A DNA stretch of 64,000 nucleotides, taken from contig CANMLU010000005.1 of NCBI GenBank assembly GCA_947498815.1, positions 286,082-350,081 on the forward strand, in the 5' to 3' direction. Of this stretch, positions 51,492 through 60,165 are shown piece by piece. The stretch's first letter is position 1, and each line of letters opens with the position of its first letter. The notes below the pieces were generated by a model that made no database searches, was not told where the DNA came from, and saw only the letters and a list, made by a program, of their open reading frames with translations. A program made the translations under genes and the position numbers. The stretch comes from an uncultured Aquimarina sp. (GTDB taxonomy: Bacteria > Bacteroidota > Bacteroidia > Flavobacteriales > Flavobacteriaceae).

Positions 51492-52501
51492 AAATCGAAC
51501 ATCATAAGTCTTTAAAAGCATTTAATACATTTGGTATTGATGTTACTGCTAGTGAGTTTGTAGAAATAAAATCAGAATCAGAGTTAGAAAGTATTCTATC
51601 AAAAGATAGTAATAAAGAGCTATTTATTTTGAGTGGTGGCAGCAATATGTTACTTACAAAAAACGTAGATGCACTGGTTTTACATATAGCTATTAAAGGG
51701 ATAAATATTTTAGAAGATTTTAATGAATTTGTCGTTGTATCTGTAAATGCAGGTGAAAACTGGCATGATTTCGTTCAATATTGTATTAAAAATGATTATG
51801 GTGGGTTAGAAAACTTATCCTTGATCCCTGGTTATGTCGGCAGTGCTCCTATACAAAACATTGGTGCCTATGGTGTAGAGTTGAAAGACACAATGGTAAG
51901 TTGTAAAGCTATTGAAAAAGCAACTGGTGAAAAGCACATTTTTTCTAATAAAGATTGCAAATTTGGATATCGCAACTCTATCTTTAAAAATGAAGTAAAG
52001 GGGAAATATATTATTACCCAAGTTTCATTTAAACTCACCAAAAAAGATCATGTTTTAAATACCAGTTATGGAGCAATAACCGAAGCTTTGGAGAACAAAG
52101 GTGTAAGTAAACCTACAATTAAAGACGTATCTGAAGCTGTAATTGCCATAAGAAAAAGTAAACTACCTGATCCAGAAGAGATTGGTAATAGCGGTAGTTT
52201 CTTTAAAAACCCTGTTATTTCCAAAAATCATTTCTCCAAACTTCAAGAATCACATCCTGATATACCATCGTATACTATTAACGAAAATAATATCAAGGTT
52301 CCTGCAGGTTGGTTAATTGAACAATGTGGCTTTAAAGGAAAACGTTGGAACGATGCAGGTGTCCATAAAAAGCAAGCTTTGGTTTTGGTAAATTATGATA
52401 ATGCCACTGGCCAAGAAATTCTGGAATTATCCAAAAGGATTCAGAAAAAAATTAAAGAGAAATTTAATATTAACCTTGAAACGGAGGTTAATATTATTTA
52501 A
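51488..52501 (+). CDS. murB: UDP-N-acetylenolpyruvoylglucosamine reductase
   Basis: FAD/NADPH enzyme making UDP-MurNAc in peptidoglycan synthesis. 337 residues, the type I (E. coli-like) form: LSGGSNMLL FAD motif, GLENLSLIPGYVGSAPIQNIG, YGVELKD, YRNSIFK with the active-site Tyr-Arg, GNSGSFFKNP with the catalytic Ser and a final Glu in INLETEVNII. The start overlaps the aminotransferase stop by four bases. Confidence 0.96.
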   Translation: MKIEHHKSLKAFNTFGIDVTASEFVEIKSESELESILSKDSNKELFILSGGSNMLLTKNVDALVLHIAIKGINILEDFNEFVVVSVNAGENWHDFVQYCIKNDYGGLENLSLIPGYVGSAPIQNIGAYGVELKDTMVSCKAIEKATGEKHIFSNKDCKFGYRNSIFKNEVKGKYIITQVSFKLTKKDHVLNTSYGAITEALENKGVSKPTIKDVSEAVIAIRKSKLPDPEEIGNSGSFFKNPVISKNHFSKLQESHPDIPSYTINENNIKVPAGWLIEQCGFKGKRWNDAGVHKKQALVLVNYDNATGQEILELSKRIQKKIKEKFNINLETEVNII

Positions 52502-52617
52502 AATTTAATTCATAAAATGAGTTGATATTTCATTATAAAGGACTGAATGGCAACAACAGAAGCCCCAAAATAAATCTTATTTTTTTGTTTGATACCAACT
52601 TAGCCGCTCATTCTTTG

Positions 52618-52625
52618 TATCTTTG
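52618..52625 (+). promoter_or_regulatory. -7 box before the sigma factor pair
   Basis: TATCTTTG, an exact TAnnTTTG match, 25 bases before the ATG at 52650. Confidence 0.5.
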
Positions 52626-52649
52626 TAGCCAATTTTGATATTTTTTGTT

Positions 52650-52853
52650 ATGAAACTTCTATTACTCACAATTGGTCTATTACTTCTGGCTTTTGGAGGA
52701 ATTGCAATAAAACTTTGGGCCAAAAAAGATGGTAAATTTGCTGGAACATGCGCAAGCCAAAGTCCTTTCCTTAATAAAGAAGGAGAGTCTTGCTCTATGT
52801 GCGGAAAAACACCTGATCAATTTTCGAATTGTAATGAAAAAGAACACGCTTAA
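52650..52853 (+). CDS. Small membrane protein with Cys-rich tail
   Basis: 67 residues from the ATG at 52650; an in-frame TTG 15 bases earlier is less likely. One N-terminal helix (KLLLLTIGLLLLAFGGIAI) is followed by a soluble tail with cysteines in GTCASQSP, GESCSMCGKTPDQF and SNCNEK, a pattern that could bind a metal ion. It lies 36 bases before the ECF sigma gene on the same strand and shares its promoter. It might act with the sigma factor, but it lacks known anti-sigma features. Confidence 0.75.
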   Translation: MKLLLLTIGLLLLAFGGIAIKLWAKKDGKFAGTCASQSPFLNKEGESCSMCGKTPDQFSNCNEKEHA

Positions 52854-52889
52854 TCTTCTTCAACACCTCTCTATCCAATAAATATTTCA

Positions 52890-53477
52890 TTGAAAAAAGA
52901 ACATTTAATCTTACTTGAAGACCATATAAAGAGTGCTAAAGAAGGTAAACAAAAATCTTTTAATTATCTCTTGCATACATTCTGGAATGATGTTTATAAT
53001 TTTCAATTAAAAAGGACTCAAAACGAGTATGAAGCCGAGGATATAACGATTCAAAGCTTTTCCAGAGCATTTGATAAAATTGATACTTTTAAAGAAGAAT
53101 TAAATTTTAAAACTTGGCTTATTCAAATATCGAAAAACATTCACATTGATTTATTACGTAAGAAAAACGCCTCAATACAATCCAAAACTACAACACGTGT
53201 AGACGACTCTGTGTACCGAATAATCGATGACAACCCTACTCCAGAGGATAAACTTATTACAGAACAGAACCTAGCTCAATTGTTACTTTATATAAAGCAA
53301 TTAAAACCGAATTATCAACAAGTCATTAATTTGCGGTACTTTCAGGAGTTAAGTTATAAAGAAATTGCAGAACATTTGGATGAACCTATTAATAATGTCA
53401 AAGTGAAGTTATTAAGAGCAAGAAAGTTATTATCCGAGATCATTACCAGTACCAAAAGTAAATCTACCAAAAAGTAA
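52890..53477 (+). CDS. ECF-type RNA polymerase sigma factor
   Basis: 195 residues with region 2 (SFNYLLHTFWNDVYNFQLKR; AEDITIQSFSRAFDKI) and region 4 (LKPNYQQVINLRYFQELSYK, then EIAEHLDEPINNVKVKLLRA), the classic two-domain ECF layout of a Bacteroidota sigma-24-like factor. The only plausible start is TTG at 52890, as no ATG fits; this would lower its translation. No anti-sigma gene is next to it; the small Cys-rich membrane protein upstream is the nearest candidate partner. It may control envelope or stress genes. Confidence 0.9.
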   Translation: MKKEHLILLEDHIKSAKEGKQKSFNYLLHTFWNDVYNFQLKRTQNEYEAEDITIQSFSRAFDKIDTFKEELNFKTWLIQISKNIHIDLLRKKNASIQSKTTTRVDDSVYRIIDDNPTPEDKLITEQNLAQLLLYIKQLKPNYQQVINLRYFQELSYKEIAEHLDEPINNVKVKLLRARKLLSEIITSTKSKSTKK

Positions 53478-53493
53478 GCTTGACAAAAAACAC

Positions 53494-53727
53494 TTACCTC
53501 ACTGTAAAAGAAGTAAAAGTCTTTATCACCCCATATAGAGGTTCTATCCACTTATCGTTAATTTTCTTATCGTATTTAACGAATTTTTGTACCAACCCTT
53601 TGGGTGCAGATATTTCTTTTTCAATAGCAGTAATATTGATATATCTATGATTCTTTATTAACCATTTCTCTACACGTTTTCGATTGTTTTGCCTTTTCTT
53701 GGGACTCGCCAATTCCACGGATATCAT
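53494..53727 (-). CDS. Small HTH-like protein
   Basis: 77 basic residues. The segment NITAIEKEISAPKGLVQKFV resembles a short helix-turn-helix, followed by NDKWIEPLYGVIKTF; this pattern is typical of small DNA-binding proteins of Bacteroidota (from memory). It converges with the sigma factor gene, 16 bases away. It may be real because it is open over its whole length and has a fitting motif, but no ribosome site is obvious. Confidence 0.55.
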   Translation of the reverse strand: MISVELASPKKRQNNRKRVEKWLIKNHRYINITAIEKEISAPKGLVQKFVKYDKKINDKWIEPLYGVIKTFTSFTVR

Positions 53728-53823
53728 TTTTCCTGTTTTTTGTAGAATTTATAACTATGAAATCTCCGAAAAATTTTACATTAACTTAATTTTAACCTAA
53801 TTAGAATTAATTTTAAGAATATA

Positions 53824-53864
53824 AAAAGGCCATTATCTACTTTTTTTCGAGATAATAGCCTTTT
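53824..53864 (-). terminator. Terminator after the Cys-rich lipoprotein gene
   Basis: AAAAGGC and ATTATCT (53824-53830, 53832-53838) pair with AGATAAT and GCCTTTT (53850-53856, 53858-53864) with one mismatch. T-rich on the minus strand beyond. It follows the lipoprotein gene by 36 bases. Confidence 0.8.
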
Positions 53865-53900
53865 CATTATTATGGTTTAAAAACTGGTTTACAAATATGT

Positions 53901-54572
53901 TTATTTCTGGTCCGAATTTCTTTCAAAACCCTTACCAACAGAAAGAAGCACATTAAAAGTCTCATTCTTTTCATTAAACAGAATAGGATATTCACCTGCC
54001 TTTACCGTATTTCCTCTCAGCCCCAGAGTTTTACTAGTTTCTGCATCAAAAACCATATCTTTTTCAACATTAAATACGGCTTTCTCTTTAAATGACATTA
54101 ACTCATTTTTTTCATAAAACTGTAAGCCCATTACAGTCTCATTTAATGCAAATGGTACAGAAGAAATTCTTGGATCAATATCAAGCTCCAATCTAACTCT
54201 AAATGATTCAAATACTGTTGGATCAATTACTTCGTAAATTTTCCACGGATCAAAGATCTCCAAGTCACAAGGAATAAGCATACATGGTTTAAACACAGGA
54301 ACTGGAAAACATATTTTACGAGTACTGCATATCCCTCTTTTTGTATGATTGCATTCAAATCCGGTGAATGGATTAAATTCCCATCTGCCATAATCGTGAA
54401 GGTAAATACAAATCCATTTAGCTGCATACTTCCCGTCCACGGCATCATCTGCGCTAGACTCGAGAGTTACTTGCTTCACAGAAGTCTCATCTTCAATAAC
54501 AGTTTCTTTTTCACAGGCATAAAATGAGACAAGTAATAATCCCATACATACCAATAATGATAATTTTTTCAT
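53901..54572 (-). CDS. Uncharacterised Cys-rich lipoprotein
   Basis: 223 residues with a lipoprotein signal ending at Cys20 (VSFYAC, then EKETVIEDE, acidic like surface-export signals). Six cysteines lie within about 50 residues (from KWICIYLHDYG to IPCDLE), suggesting several disulfides in an exported protein. The C-terminal half is beta-like with repeated Asn/Lys/Glu turns. No family is recognised. It is a single-gene unit followed by a terminator. Confidence 0.8.
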   Translation of the reverse strand: MKKLSLLVCMGLLLVSFYACEKETVIEDETSVKQVTLESSADDAVDGKYAAKWICIYLHDYGRWEFNPFTGFECNHTKRGICSTRKICFPVPVFKPCMLIPCDLEIFDPWKIYEVIDPTVFESFRVRLELDIDPRISSVPFALNETVMGLQFYEKNELMSFKEKAVFNVEKDMVFDAETSKTLGLRGNTVKAGEYPILFNEKNETFNVLLSVGKGFERNSDQK

Positions 54573-54703
54573 AATTAATAGTTTTAAAAGTTATCCTACT
54601 CTATTTAAAATCAGGCTTTTCAGAAACGCCTACAAAACTTGCAAGACAAATGTAAATTGCTGATTACCAGAAGTAAAGGAGTGATTACCTATTTTTTAGG
54701 AAG

Positions 54704-54727
54704 AAAAAAACCCCTGTTAAACAGGGA
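54704..54727 (-). terminator. Minus-strand terminator-like hairpin without an obvious gene
   Basis: CCCTGT (54712-54717) pairs with ACAGGG (54721-54726), and on the minus strand the stem is followed by a T-run (54704-54710 is A on the plus strand). The nearest minus-strand gene ends far away, so it could end an unseen small RNA or an antisense transcript from the lipA 5' region. Confidence 0.45.
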
Positions 54728-54803
54728 TTACACCCAGTGCCAATGGTTTTAAAAGAGTATAAGAACTTTTGTGTTCATTATGTCGTTATCAAAGCTTTCT
54801 TTG

Positions 54804-54811
54804 TATTTTTG
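54804..54811 (+). promoter_or_regulatory. -7 box of lipA
   Basis: TATTTTTG, an exact TAnnTTTG match, 18 bases before the ATG at 54829. Confidence 0.45.
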
Positions 54812-54828
54812 TTTAAAATATTGCGTGT

Positions 54829-55701
54829 ATGAATAATGACGTTACTTCTGTAGCACCACCAAAGGGAAAACCAAAATGGTTAAGGGTAAAACTTCCTACA
54901 GGGAAAAAATACACAGAGCTTCGAGGTCTGGTTGACAAATATAATTTGCATACAATTTGTACTTCTGGTAGTTGTCCAAACATGGGAGAATGTTGGAGTG
55001 AAGGCACAGCTACTTTTATGATATTGGGTAATATCTGTACTCGTTCTTGTGGTTTTTGCGGTGTAAAAACCGGAAGGCCAGAAACTGTAGACTGGGAAGA
55101 ACCAGAAAAAGTAGCGAGATCAATAAAGATCATGAACATTAAACATGCAGTTGTTACTTCTGTAGATAGAGATGATCTGGCGGATGGTGGTTCAATTATC
55201 TGGGCAGAGACAATTCAGGCCATTCGAAGAATGAATCCCGAAACCACATTAGAAACTTTGATTCCAGATTTTCAAGGAAAAACTAAAAATATTGATCGAA
55301 TAATAGCTGTAAAACCTGAGGTAGTTTCACATAATATGGAAACTGTGAAGCGATTAACCCGAGAAGTTCGAATCCAAGCCAAATATGAACAAAGCCTACA
55401 GGTACTCAAATACTTAAAAGATAATGGCATTAACCGGACTAAAAGTGGTATCATGTTGGGTCTTGGAGAGACAGAAGAAGAAGTTATACAAACACTAAAG
55501 GATTTAAGAAAAGTAAACCTTGACATTGTAACTATAGGACAATATCTACAACCTAGTAAAAAACATCTTCCTGTAAAAGAGTTTATAACTCCGGATCAAT
55601 TTAAAAAATATGAAGAAATTGGATTAGAGATGGGCTTCAGACATGTAGAGAGTGGTGCATTGGTAAGATCTTCATACAAAGCCCAAAAACACCTAACCTA
55701 A
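54829..55701 (+). CDS. lipA: Lipoyl synthase
   Basis: Radical SAM enzyme that inserts two sulfurs into octanoyl groups on lipoyl domains. 290 residues: the auxiliary cluster CTSGSCPNMGECW and the radical SAM cluster CTRSCGFCGV are both present, in the order typical of LipA, with TLETLIPDFQGK and SHNMETVKRLTREVR downstream and a C-terminal Arg-Ser-Ser-Tyr (VRSSYKAQ). It is full length. It begins 26 bases before gap on the same strand but with its own promoter box. Confidence 0.97.
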   Translation: MNNDVTSVAPPKGKPKWLRVKLPTGKKYTELRGLVDKYNLHTICTSGSCPNMGECWSEGTATFMILGNICTRSCGFCGVKTGRPETVDWEEPEKVARSIKIMNIKHAVVTSVDRDDLADGGSIIWAETIQAIRRMNPETTLETLIPDFQGKTKNIDRIIAVKPEVVSHNMETVKRLTREVRIQAKYEQSLQVLKYLKDNGINRTKSGIMLGLGETEEEVIQTLKDLRKVNLDIVTIGQYLQPSKKHLPVKEFITPDQFKKYEEIGLEMGFRHVESGALVRSSYKAQKHLT

Positions 55702-55727
55702 TCCAAAATAAATAAGAAAGAATTTTA

Positions 55728-56732
55728 ATGAGTATACCCATAAGAATTGCTATTAATGGTTTTGGAAGAATAGGTCGTAATCTTTTTAGATTATTAATTA
55801 ATCACCCAAGTATCCAAGTCGTGGCAATTAATGATCTTGCCGACGCCAGGACCTTAAGCCATCTTTTAAAATATGATAGTATACATGGTGTTTTACCGTA
55901 CAATGTTTCATATTCATCCGGTCATATTATAGTTGATAATATATCTATCCCATTACTAAATGAAAGAGAGCCGCAGGATTGTAAATGGAAAGCACACAAG
56001 GTAGATATCGTTGTTGAGTCGACAGGGAAATTTAAAACCAAAAAGGCAGCAGAAAAGCACTTAAAAGCGGGAGCAAAAAAAGTAATTTTATCTGCACCTC
56101 CTGAAGAAGATAGTATAAAAACAGTAGTACTTGGTGTAAACGATCAAGTGTTGGATGGTACAGAAACCATAATATCTAATGCTTCTTGCACTACAAATAA
56201 TGCAGCTCCCATGATTAAGGTTGTTAATGACTTATGTGGAGTCGAACAAGCCTACATCACTACCATACATAGCTATACCACGGATCAAAGTCTACATGAT
56301 CAACCACACAGAGATCTAAGACGCGCAAGAGCTGCCAGCCAATCAATAGTACCCACCACAACAGGGGCGGCAAAAGCTTTAACAAAAATTTTCCCCGAAT
56401 TAAGTGATGTAATTGGAGGTTGCGGTATAAGAGTTCCTGTTCCAGATGGTTCTTTAACAGACATCACCTTTAATGTAAAAAAAGAAACATCTATTGATGA
56501 AATTAATTTGGCATTCAAAAAAGCTTCAGACACCTATTTAAAAGGCATTTTGGAGTATACCGAGGACCCAATTGTATCGGTAGATATCATAGGCAATCCT
56601 CATTCCTGTACATTTGATTCTTTAATGACTTCAGTTATTGGAAAAATGGTAAAAATCATTGGCTGGTACGATAATGAAATTGGTTATAGTCACAGATTAA
56701 TTGATTTAATTGTTAACATTTGTAAGAAATAA
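55728..56732 (+). CDS. gap: Glyceraldehyde-3-phosphate dehydrogenase
   Basis: Oxidises glyceraldehyde 3-phosphate with NAD(P). 334 residues; NAD-binding AINGFGRIGRNLFR at the start, the catalytic Cys in SNASCTTNNAAP, RAASQSIVPTTTGAAKA and WYDNEIGYSHR near the end, and residues typical of glycolytic bacterial GAPDH. It follows lipA by 26 bases and is 30 bases before the histidine kinase gene. Full length. Confidence 0.97.
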   Translation: MSIPIRIAINGFGRIGRNLFRLLINHPSIQVVAINDLADARTLSHLLKYDSIHGVLPYNVSYSSGHIIVDNISIPLLNEREPQDCKWKAHKVDIVVESTGKFKTKKAAEKHLKAGAKKVILSAPPEEDSIKTVVLGVNDQVLDGTETIISNASCTTNNAAPMIKVVNDLCGVEQAYITTIHSYTTDQSLHDQPHRDLRRARAASQSIVPTTTGAAKALTKIFPELSDVIGGCGIRVPVPDGSLTDITFNVKKETSIDEINLAFKKASDTYLKGILEYTEDPIVSVDIIGNPHSCTFDSLMTSVIGKMVKIIGWYDNEIGYSHRLIDLIVNICKK

Positions 56733-56762
56733 CTATCTTAGTTGAGATATTTCAGAGGAAAA

Positions 56763-58979
56763 ATGCCGACCCCAATCAGATATTTTATAATAATAACTTT
56801 ACTTGTTTGTTGTTTTTTTGCTACTTCGCAGACTACTGAAGATGCGCAAAACAATCAAATGGAGGACTCTATTGCTAATTATCTAATCAAAGCTTCAATA
56901 TCCATTCACCAAGCAGAATTAGAACAAGCTCTCTCGAATATTCTTATTGCCAAAGAAATGGCCCTTCAAAATCAACACCAGAAATACAGAGCTCAAACTA
57001 ATATGGTATTGGCAGAGTTGTATCAAGAATTAGGAGATCTTAAAAAAAGTGAAGAGCAAATCCTTAATGCAATAAAGATTCAGAATAAGGACAATGATGA
57101 AACCATGCTTGCACATTCATATACTATATATGGATCTATCGCAACCGAGCTTAAAAAATATGACACAGCCAACCAAACTCTGCATAACGCCCTTGTATTG
57201 ACACGTAAAAATGATTTAAAGGGCCTTGAAGGTTTAATAAAATTAAACTTTGGAGTCTTAGCGCTTTCTCAAGACCAACCAGAATTAGCTATAAAACATT
57301 TCAATAGTAGCCTACCAATTATTAATTCTTTTAACCAATCCTATTACAAAGCAAAGCTTTATATAAATAAAGCTAGAGCCCAATTGGCATTAGGGATATT
57401 GGATGAAGCAAAACAAACCAATGATTTGGCTATGCAAATTGGAAAAGACAAAACGTATTCCGAAGTTCGATCTGAATGTTATAAGCTGTATAGCCAGATA
57501 TACCAAGCAAAAAAAGAGTACTTAGCCTCCTTAAATTATCTTAAAGCACATCAAAGAATAAAAGATTCACTATTTAACACTAATAAAGAAATAATTGCCC
57601 AAGAAGCAGGAGCTAAATTAAATTTGAACGAAAACAATGTGTTGATCGAAGAATTAACCGAAGAAAATATACAACAACAAAAATCTCTTAAATTAGGACG
57701 ACTTACTACAATATTAAGTATTGCGTTAATAACCATATTATCACTTCTTACGCTATCTTTATATAAAAACAATAACCTAAGAGCACGGGCAAATGAACTG
57801 CTTCAAAACAAAAATACAGAGCTTATCCTTGCTAAGGAAAATGCAGAAAGAGCGAGTGAGGCCAAAGTACAATTCCTTTCTACGATTACACACGAATTAA
57901 GGACTCCTTTATATGCAGTAACCGGATTAACGCATTTGTTATTAGAGGAGAGTCCCACACCAAATCAGAAGGAACATTTGAATTCTTTAAAATTTTCTGG
58001 AGAATATTTGCTTTCCTTGATTAATAATATTTTAGATCTTAACAAACTTGAGGCAAATAAAGTTGAAGTAGAAAACACTTCATTTAACCTTAAGAAACGA
58101 ATTAATGATGTACTCATAGCCCTAGGAAAATCGGCAAAAGACAGAAATAATAATCTTCATTATGAGTTTGACGAATCTGTTCCTACAAAATTAAAAGGAG
58201 ACCCCTTAAAAGTGTCTCAAATATTGATTAACCTTATCGGAAACTCTATTAAATTCACTCAAAATGGAGACATATGGATTCGTGTAAAATTAAATGACAA
58301 GGTCGACAATAAAGTATTCCTGAATTTTGAGATAGAAGATAATGGTGTAGGTATTTCAGAAAAAAAGCAGCAAACTATATTTGAAAATTTTACCCAAGGC
58401 TCTGTGCAAATTAATAGAAAATTTGGTGGTACTGGACTAGGTTTATCGATTGTAAAAAACCTTTTGTCTCTTATGGATAGCGAAGTTAAATTAGAAAGCG
58501 AACTTGGTAAAGGTTCAAAATTTTTATTTGACCTGGCATTTGAAATTTTTGAAGATAAGAGCCTAAATTATGAAGAAGAAGCCAAAAATATCGACTATAG
58601 TATAATGGCCGATAAACATATTTTGGTGGTCGAAGACAACAAAATCAATCAACTCATTACAAGAAAAATACTAGAAAAAAATAAAATTATATGTGATGTA
58701 GCAGATAATGGAGATATTGCAGTACACAAAGTGGAACAAAATAGTTTTGATCTTATCCTTATGGATATTCATATGCCGGGAATAAGCGGAATCGAAGCCA
58801 CGAAACAAATTAGAGAATTTAATAAAGACATACCTATAATAGCACTAACCGCTGTCACCCTTGATGATAACTTGGACGAGTTCTACAATAGCGGTTTTAA
58901 TGACATTATACCCAAGCCATACAAAACTGAAGAATTTTTTACCAAATTACATAAAGCACTTTTGCAGACAACAACATAA
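56763..58979 (+). CDS. Hybrid sensor histidine kinase with TPR sensor region
   Basis: About 738 residues from the ATG at 56763; a TTG 21 bases upstream would also be in frame. Layout: signal/anchor, TPR-like helical repeats in the periplasm (about 25-310), one membrane helix (about 315-335), coiled coil, HisKA with the phospho-accepting His377 (TITHELRTPLYAV), HATPase (NLIGNSIKFTQNG, DNGVGIS, GGTGLGLSIVKNLL), then a receiver domain with Asp668 (LMDIHMPG) and KPYK. No DNA-binding or output domain and no response regulator is next to it, so it probably feeds a phosphorelay elsewhere. Confidence 0.92.
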   Translation: MPTPIRYFIIITLLVCCFFATSQTTEDAQNNQMEDSIANYLIKASISIHQAELEQALSNILIAKEMALQNQHQKYRAQTNMVLAELYQELGDLKKSEEQILNAIKIQNKDNDETMLAHSYTIYGSIATELKKYDTANQTLHNALVLTRKNDLKGLEGLIKLNFGVLALSQDQPELAIKHFNSSLPIINSFNQSYYKAKLYINKARAQLALGILDEAKQTNDLAMQIGKDKTYSEVRSECYKLYSQIYQAKKEYLASLNYLKAHQRIKDSLFNTNKEIIAQEAGAKLNLNENNVLIEELTEENIQQQKSLKLGRLTTILSIALITILSLLTLSLYKNNNLRARANELLQNKNTELILAKENAERASEAKVQFLSTITHELRTPLYAVTGLTHLLLEESPTPNQKEHLNSLKFSGEYLLSLINNILDLNKLEANKVEVENTSFNLKKRINDVLIALGKSAKDRNNNLHYEFDESVPTKLKGDPLKVSQILINLIGNSIKFTQNGDIWIRVKLNDKVDNKVFLNFEIEDNGVGISEKKQQTIFENFTQGSVQINRKFGGTGLGLSIVKNLLSLMDSEVKLESELGKGSKFLFDLAFEIFEDKSLNYEEEAKNIDYSIMADKHILVVEDNKINQLITRKILEKNKIICDVADNGDIAVHKVEQNSFDLILMDIHMPGISGIEATKQIREFNKDIPIIALTAVTLDDNLDEFYNSGFNDIIPKPYKTEEFFTKLHKALLQTTT

Positions 58980-59048
58980 TAGTTTGGCACAACTATTGGT
59001 ATAACTATAATAGAGTTTAAGGGATTAGCTTGATGAATTAGTCAAGAT

Positions 59049-59082
59049 AAAAAAATGAGGCCTATGTGGGCCTTATTTTTTT
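59049..59082. terminator. Terminator between histidine kinase and lpxK genes
   Basis: AAAAAATGAGGCC (59050-59062) pairs with GGCCTTATTTTTT (59069-59081) around a 6-base loop, with a G-U pair, ending in a T-run on the plus strand; it overlaps the lpxK stop codon. It can serve both converging genes. Confidence 0.75.
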
Positions 59083-60083
59083 ACATACTCAAGAATTGTT
59101 TGATCAAAAAGATGGTCATCATCAATAAACTTCATTTCCATCGGTTGGTACCATAAGGACTTTTTGTTAAGATCTGGAGCTAATCTTACATAATCTTTTT
59201 CAGTTGTAATAATAGTTGGATGAGTTTCCAGCATTTTTATCTCCTTATCCGTAAAATTATGATGATCTGGAAAGCTCATATGATCAAATTTCAATCCTAA
59301 GTTTTGGTAATGGTTTATAAAAGGTTTTGGATTTGCAATACCAGTAACCAAAACAAAAGGAGTTTCAGAAAATGCTTTAATATTTTTGGATTCTGAAGCA
59401 TTAACAACCATAGTATCATACCCTATAGTTGCAAAGAACAAGCTTTGATTAGCACTTACTTTGAGTCTTTCTTTAATTTCCGTTCGTTTCTCAGAAGAAA
59501 TATCACTAGGGCATTTGGTCACAACAATAACATCTGCACGCCGAGCTCCGCTTGTTGGCTCTCTTAAGTTTCCTGTTGGTAAAACAATGTCATCACAATA
59601 AAGATCATTAAAAGAAGTGAGTAGTATATAGAATCCCGCCTTCACTTTACGATGTTGATATGCATCATCCAATACAATAACATCTGGTTTATCAGATAAT
59701 GCTCTTAAATTTGTAATACCGTTACGGCGATCCCCATCTACCCCAACAATAATATCATCTGTGAACTTATTTTTAAATTGAAGAGGCTCATCACCTACTT
59801 GTCTTGCAGTTGAAGATGTTGAAACTATCTGAAACCCTTTGGTATCTCTTTTATATCCACGACTTAATGTCGCAACACTTATATCATCCTTCAACAATCT
59901 AATCAAATATTCGACCATTGGAGACTTTCCTGTACCACCAACACTCAAATTTCCAACGGCTATAACCGGAAAATCATATGCTATGGACTTCTTAATTCCC
60001 AAATCATACATTTTGTTTCGTAACCAGGTTACAACATAATATATCGGAACAATAGGTAAAAGGATCTTTCGCAATAAATTCAT
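59073..60083 (-). CDS. lpxK: Tetraacyldisaccharide 4'-kinase
   Basis: Phosphorylates the lipid A disaccharide at 4', the sixth step of lipid A synthesis; membrane-associated. About 336 residues from the chosen ATG at 60083 (NLLRKILLPIVPIYYVVTW, the usual amphipathic start). An upstream in-frame ATG would add 19 residues with no family similarity. The P-loop GNLSVGGTGKSP is at about residues 44-55, and VIVLDDAYQHR carries the catalytic Asp. It shows that the organism makes lipid A. Convergent with the kinase gene across a shared terminator. Confidence 0.95.
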   Translation of the reverse strand: MNLLRKILLPIVPIYYVVTWLRNKMYDLGIKKSIAYDFPVIAVGNLSVGGTGKSPMVEYLIRLLKDDISVATLSRGYKRDTKGFQIVSTSSTARQVGDEPLQFKNKFTDDIIVGVDGDRRNGITNLRALSDKPDVIVLDDAYQHRKVKAGFYILLTSFNDLYCDDIVLPTGNLREPTSGARRADVIVVTKCPSDISSEKRTEIKERLKVSANQSLFFATIGYDTMVVNASESKNIKAFSETPFVLVTGIANPKPFINHYQNLGLKFDHMSFPDHHNFTDKEIKMLETHPTIITTEKDYVRLAPDLNKKSLWYQPMEMKFIDDDHLFDQTILEYVKK

Positions 60084-60165
60084 GATCACAAAAGTATAAA
60101 ACGTAACTTTGATTATTGGTAAAAGTTTTTTTACATTCATTTTTTATTCAAAAAACATATTATAA

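Noticed and set aside
60084-60140. Upstream ATG of lpxK at 60140
   Set aside because: The additional 19 residues precede the usual amphipathic LpxK start at 60083.
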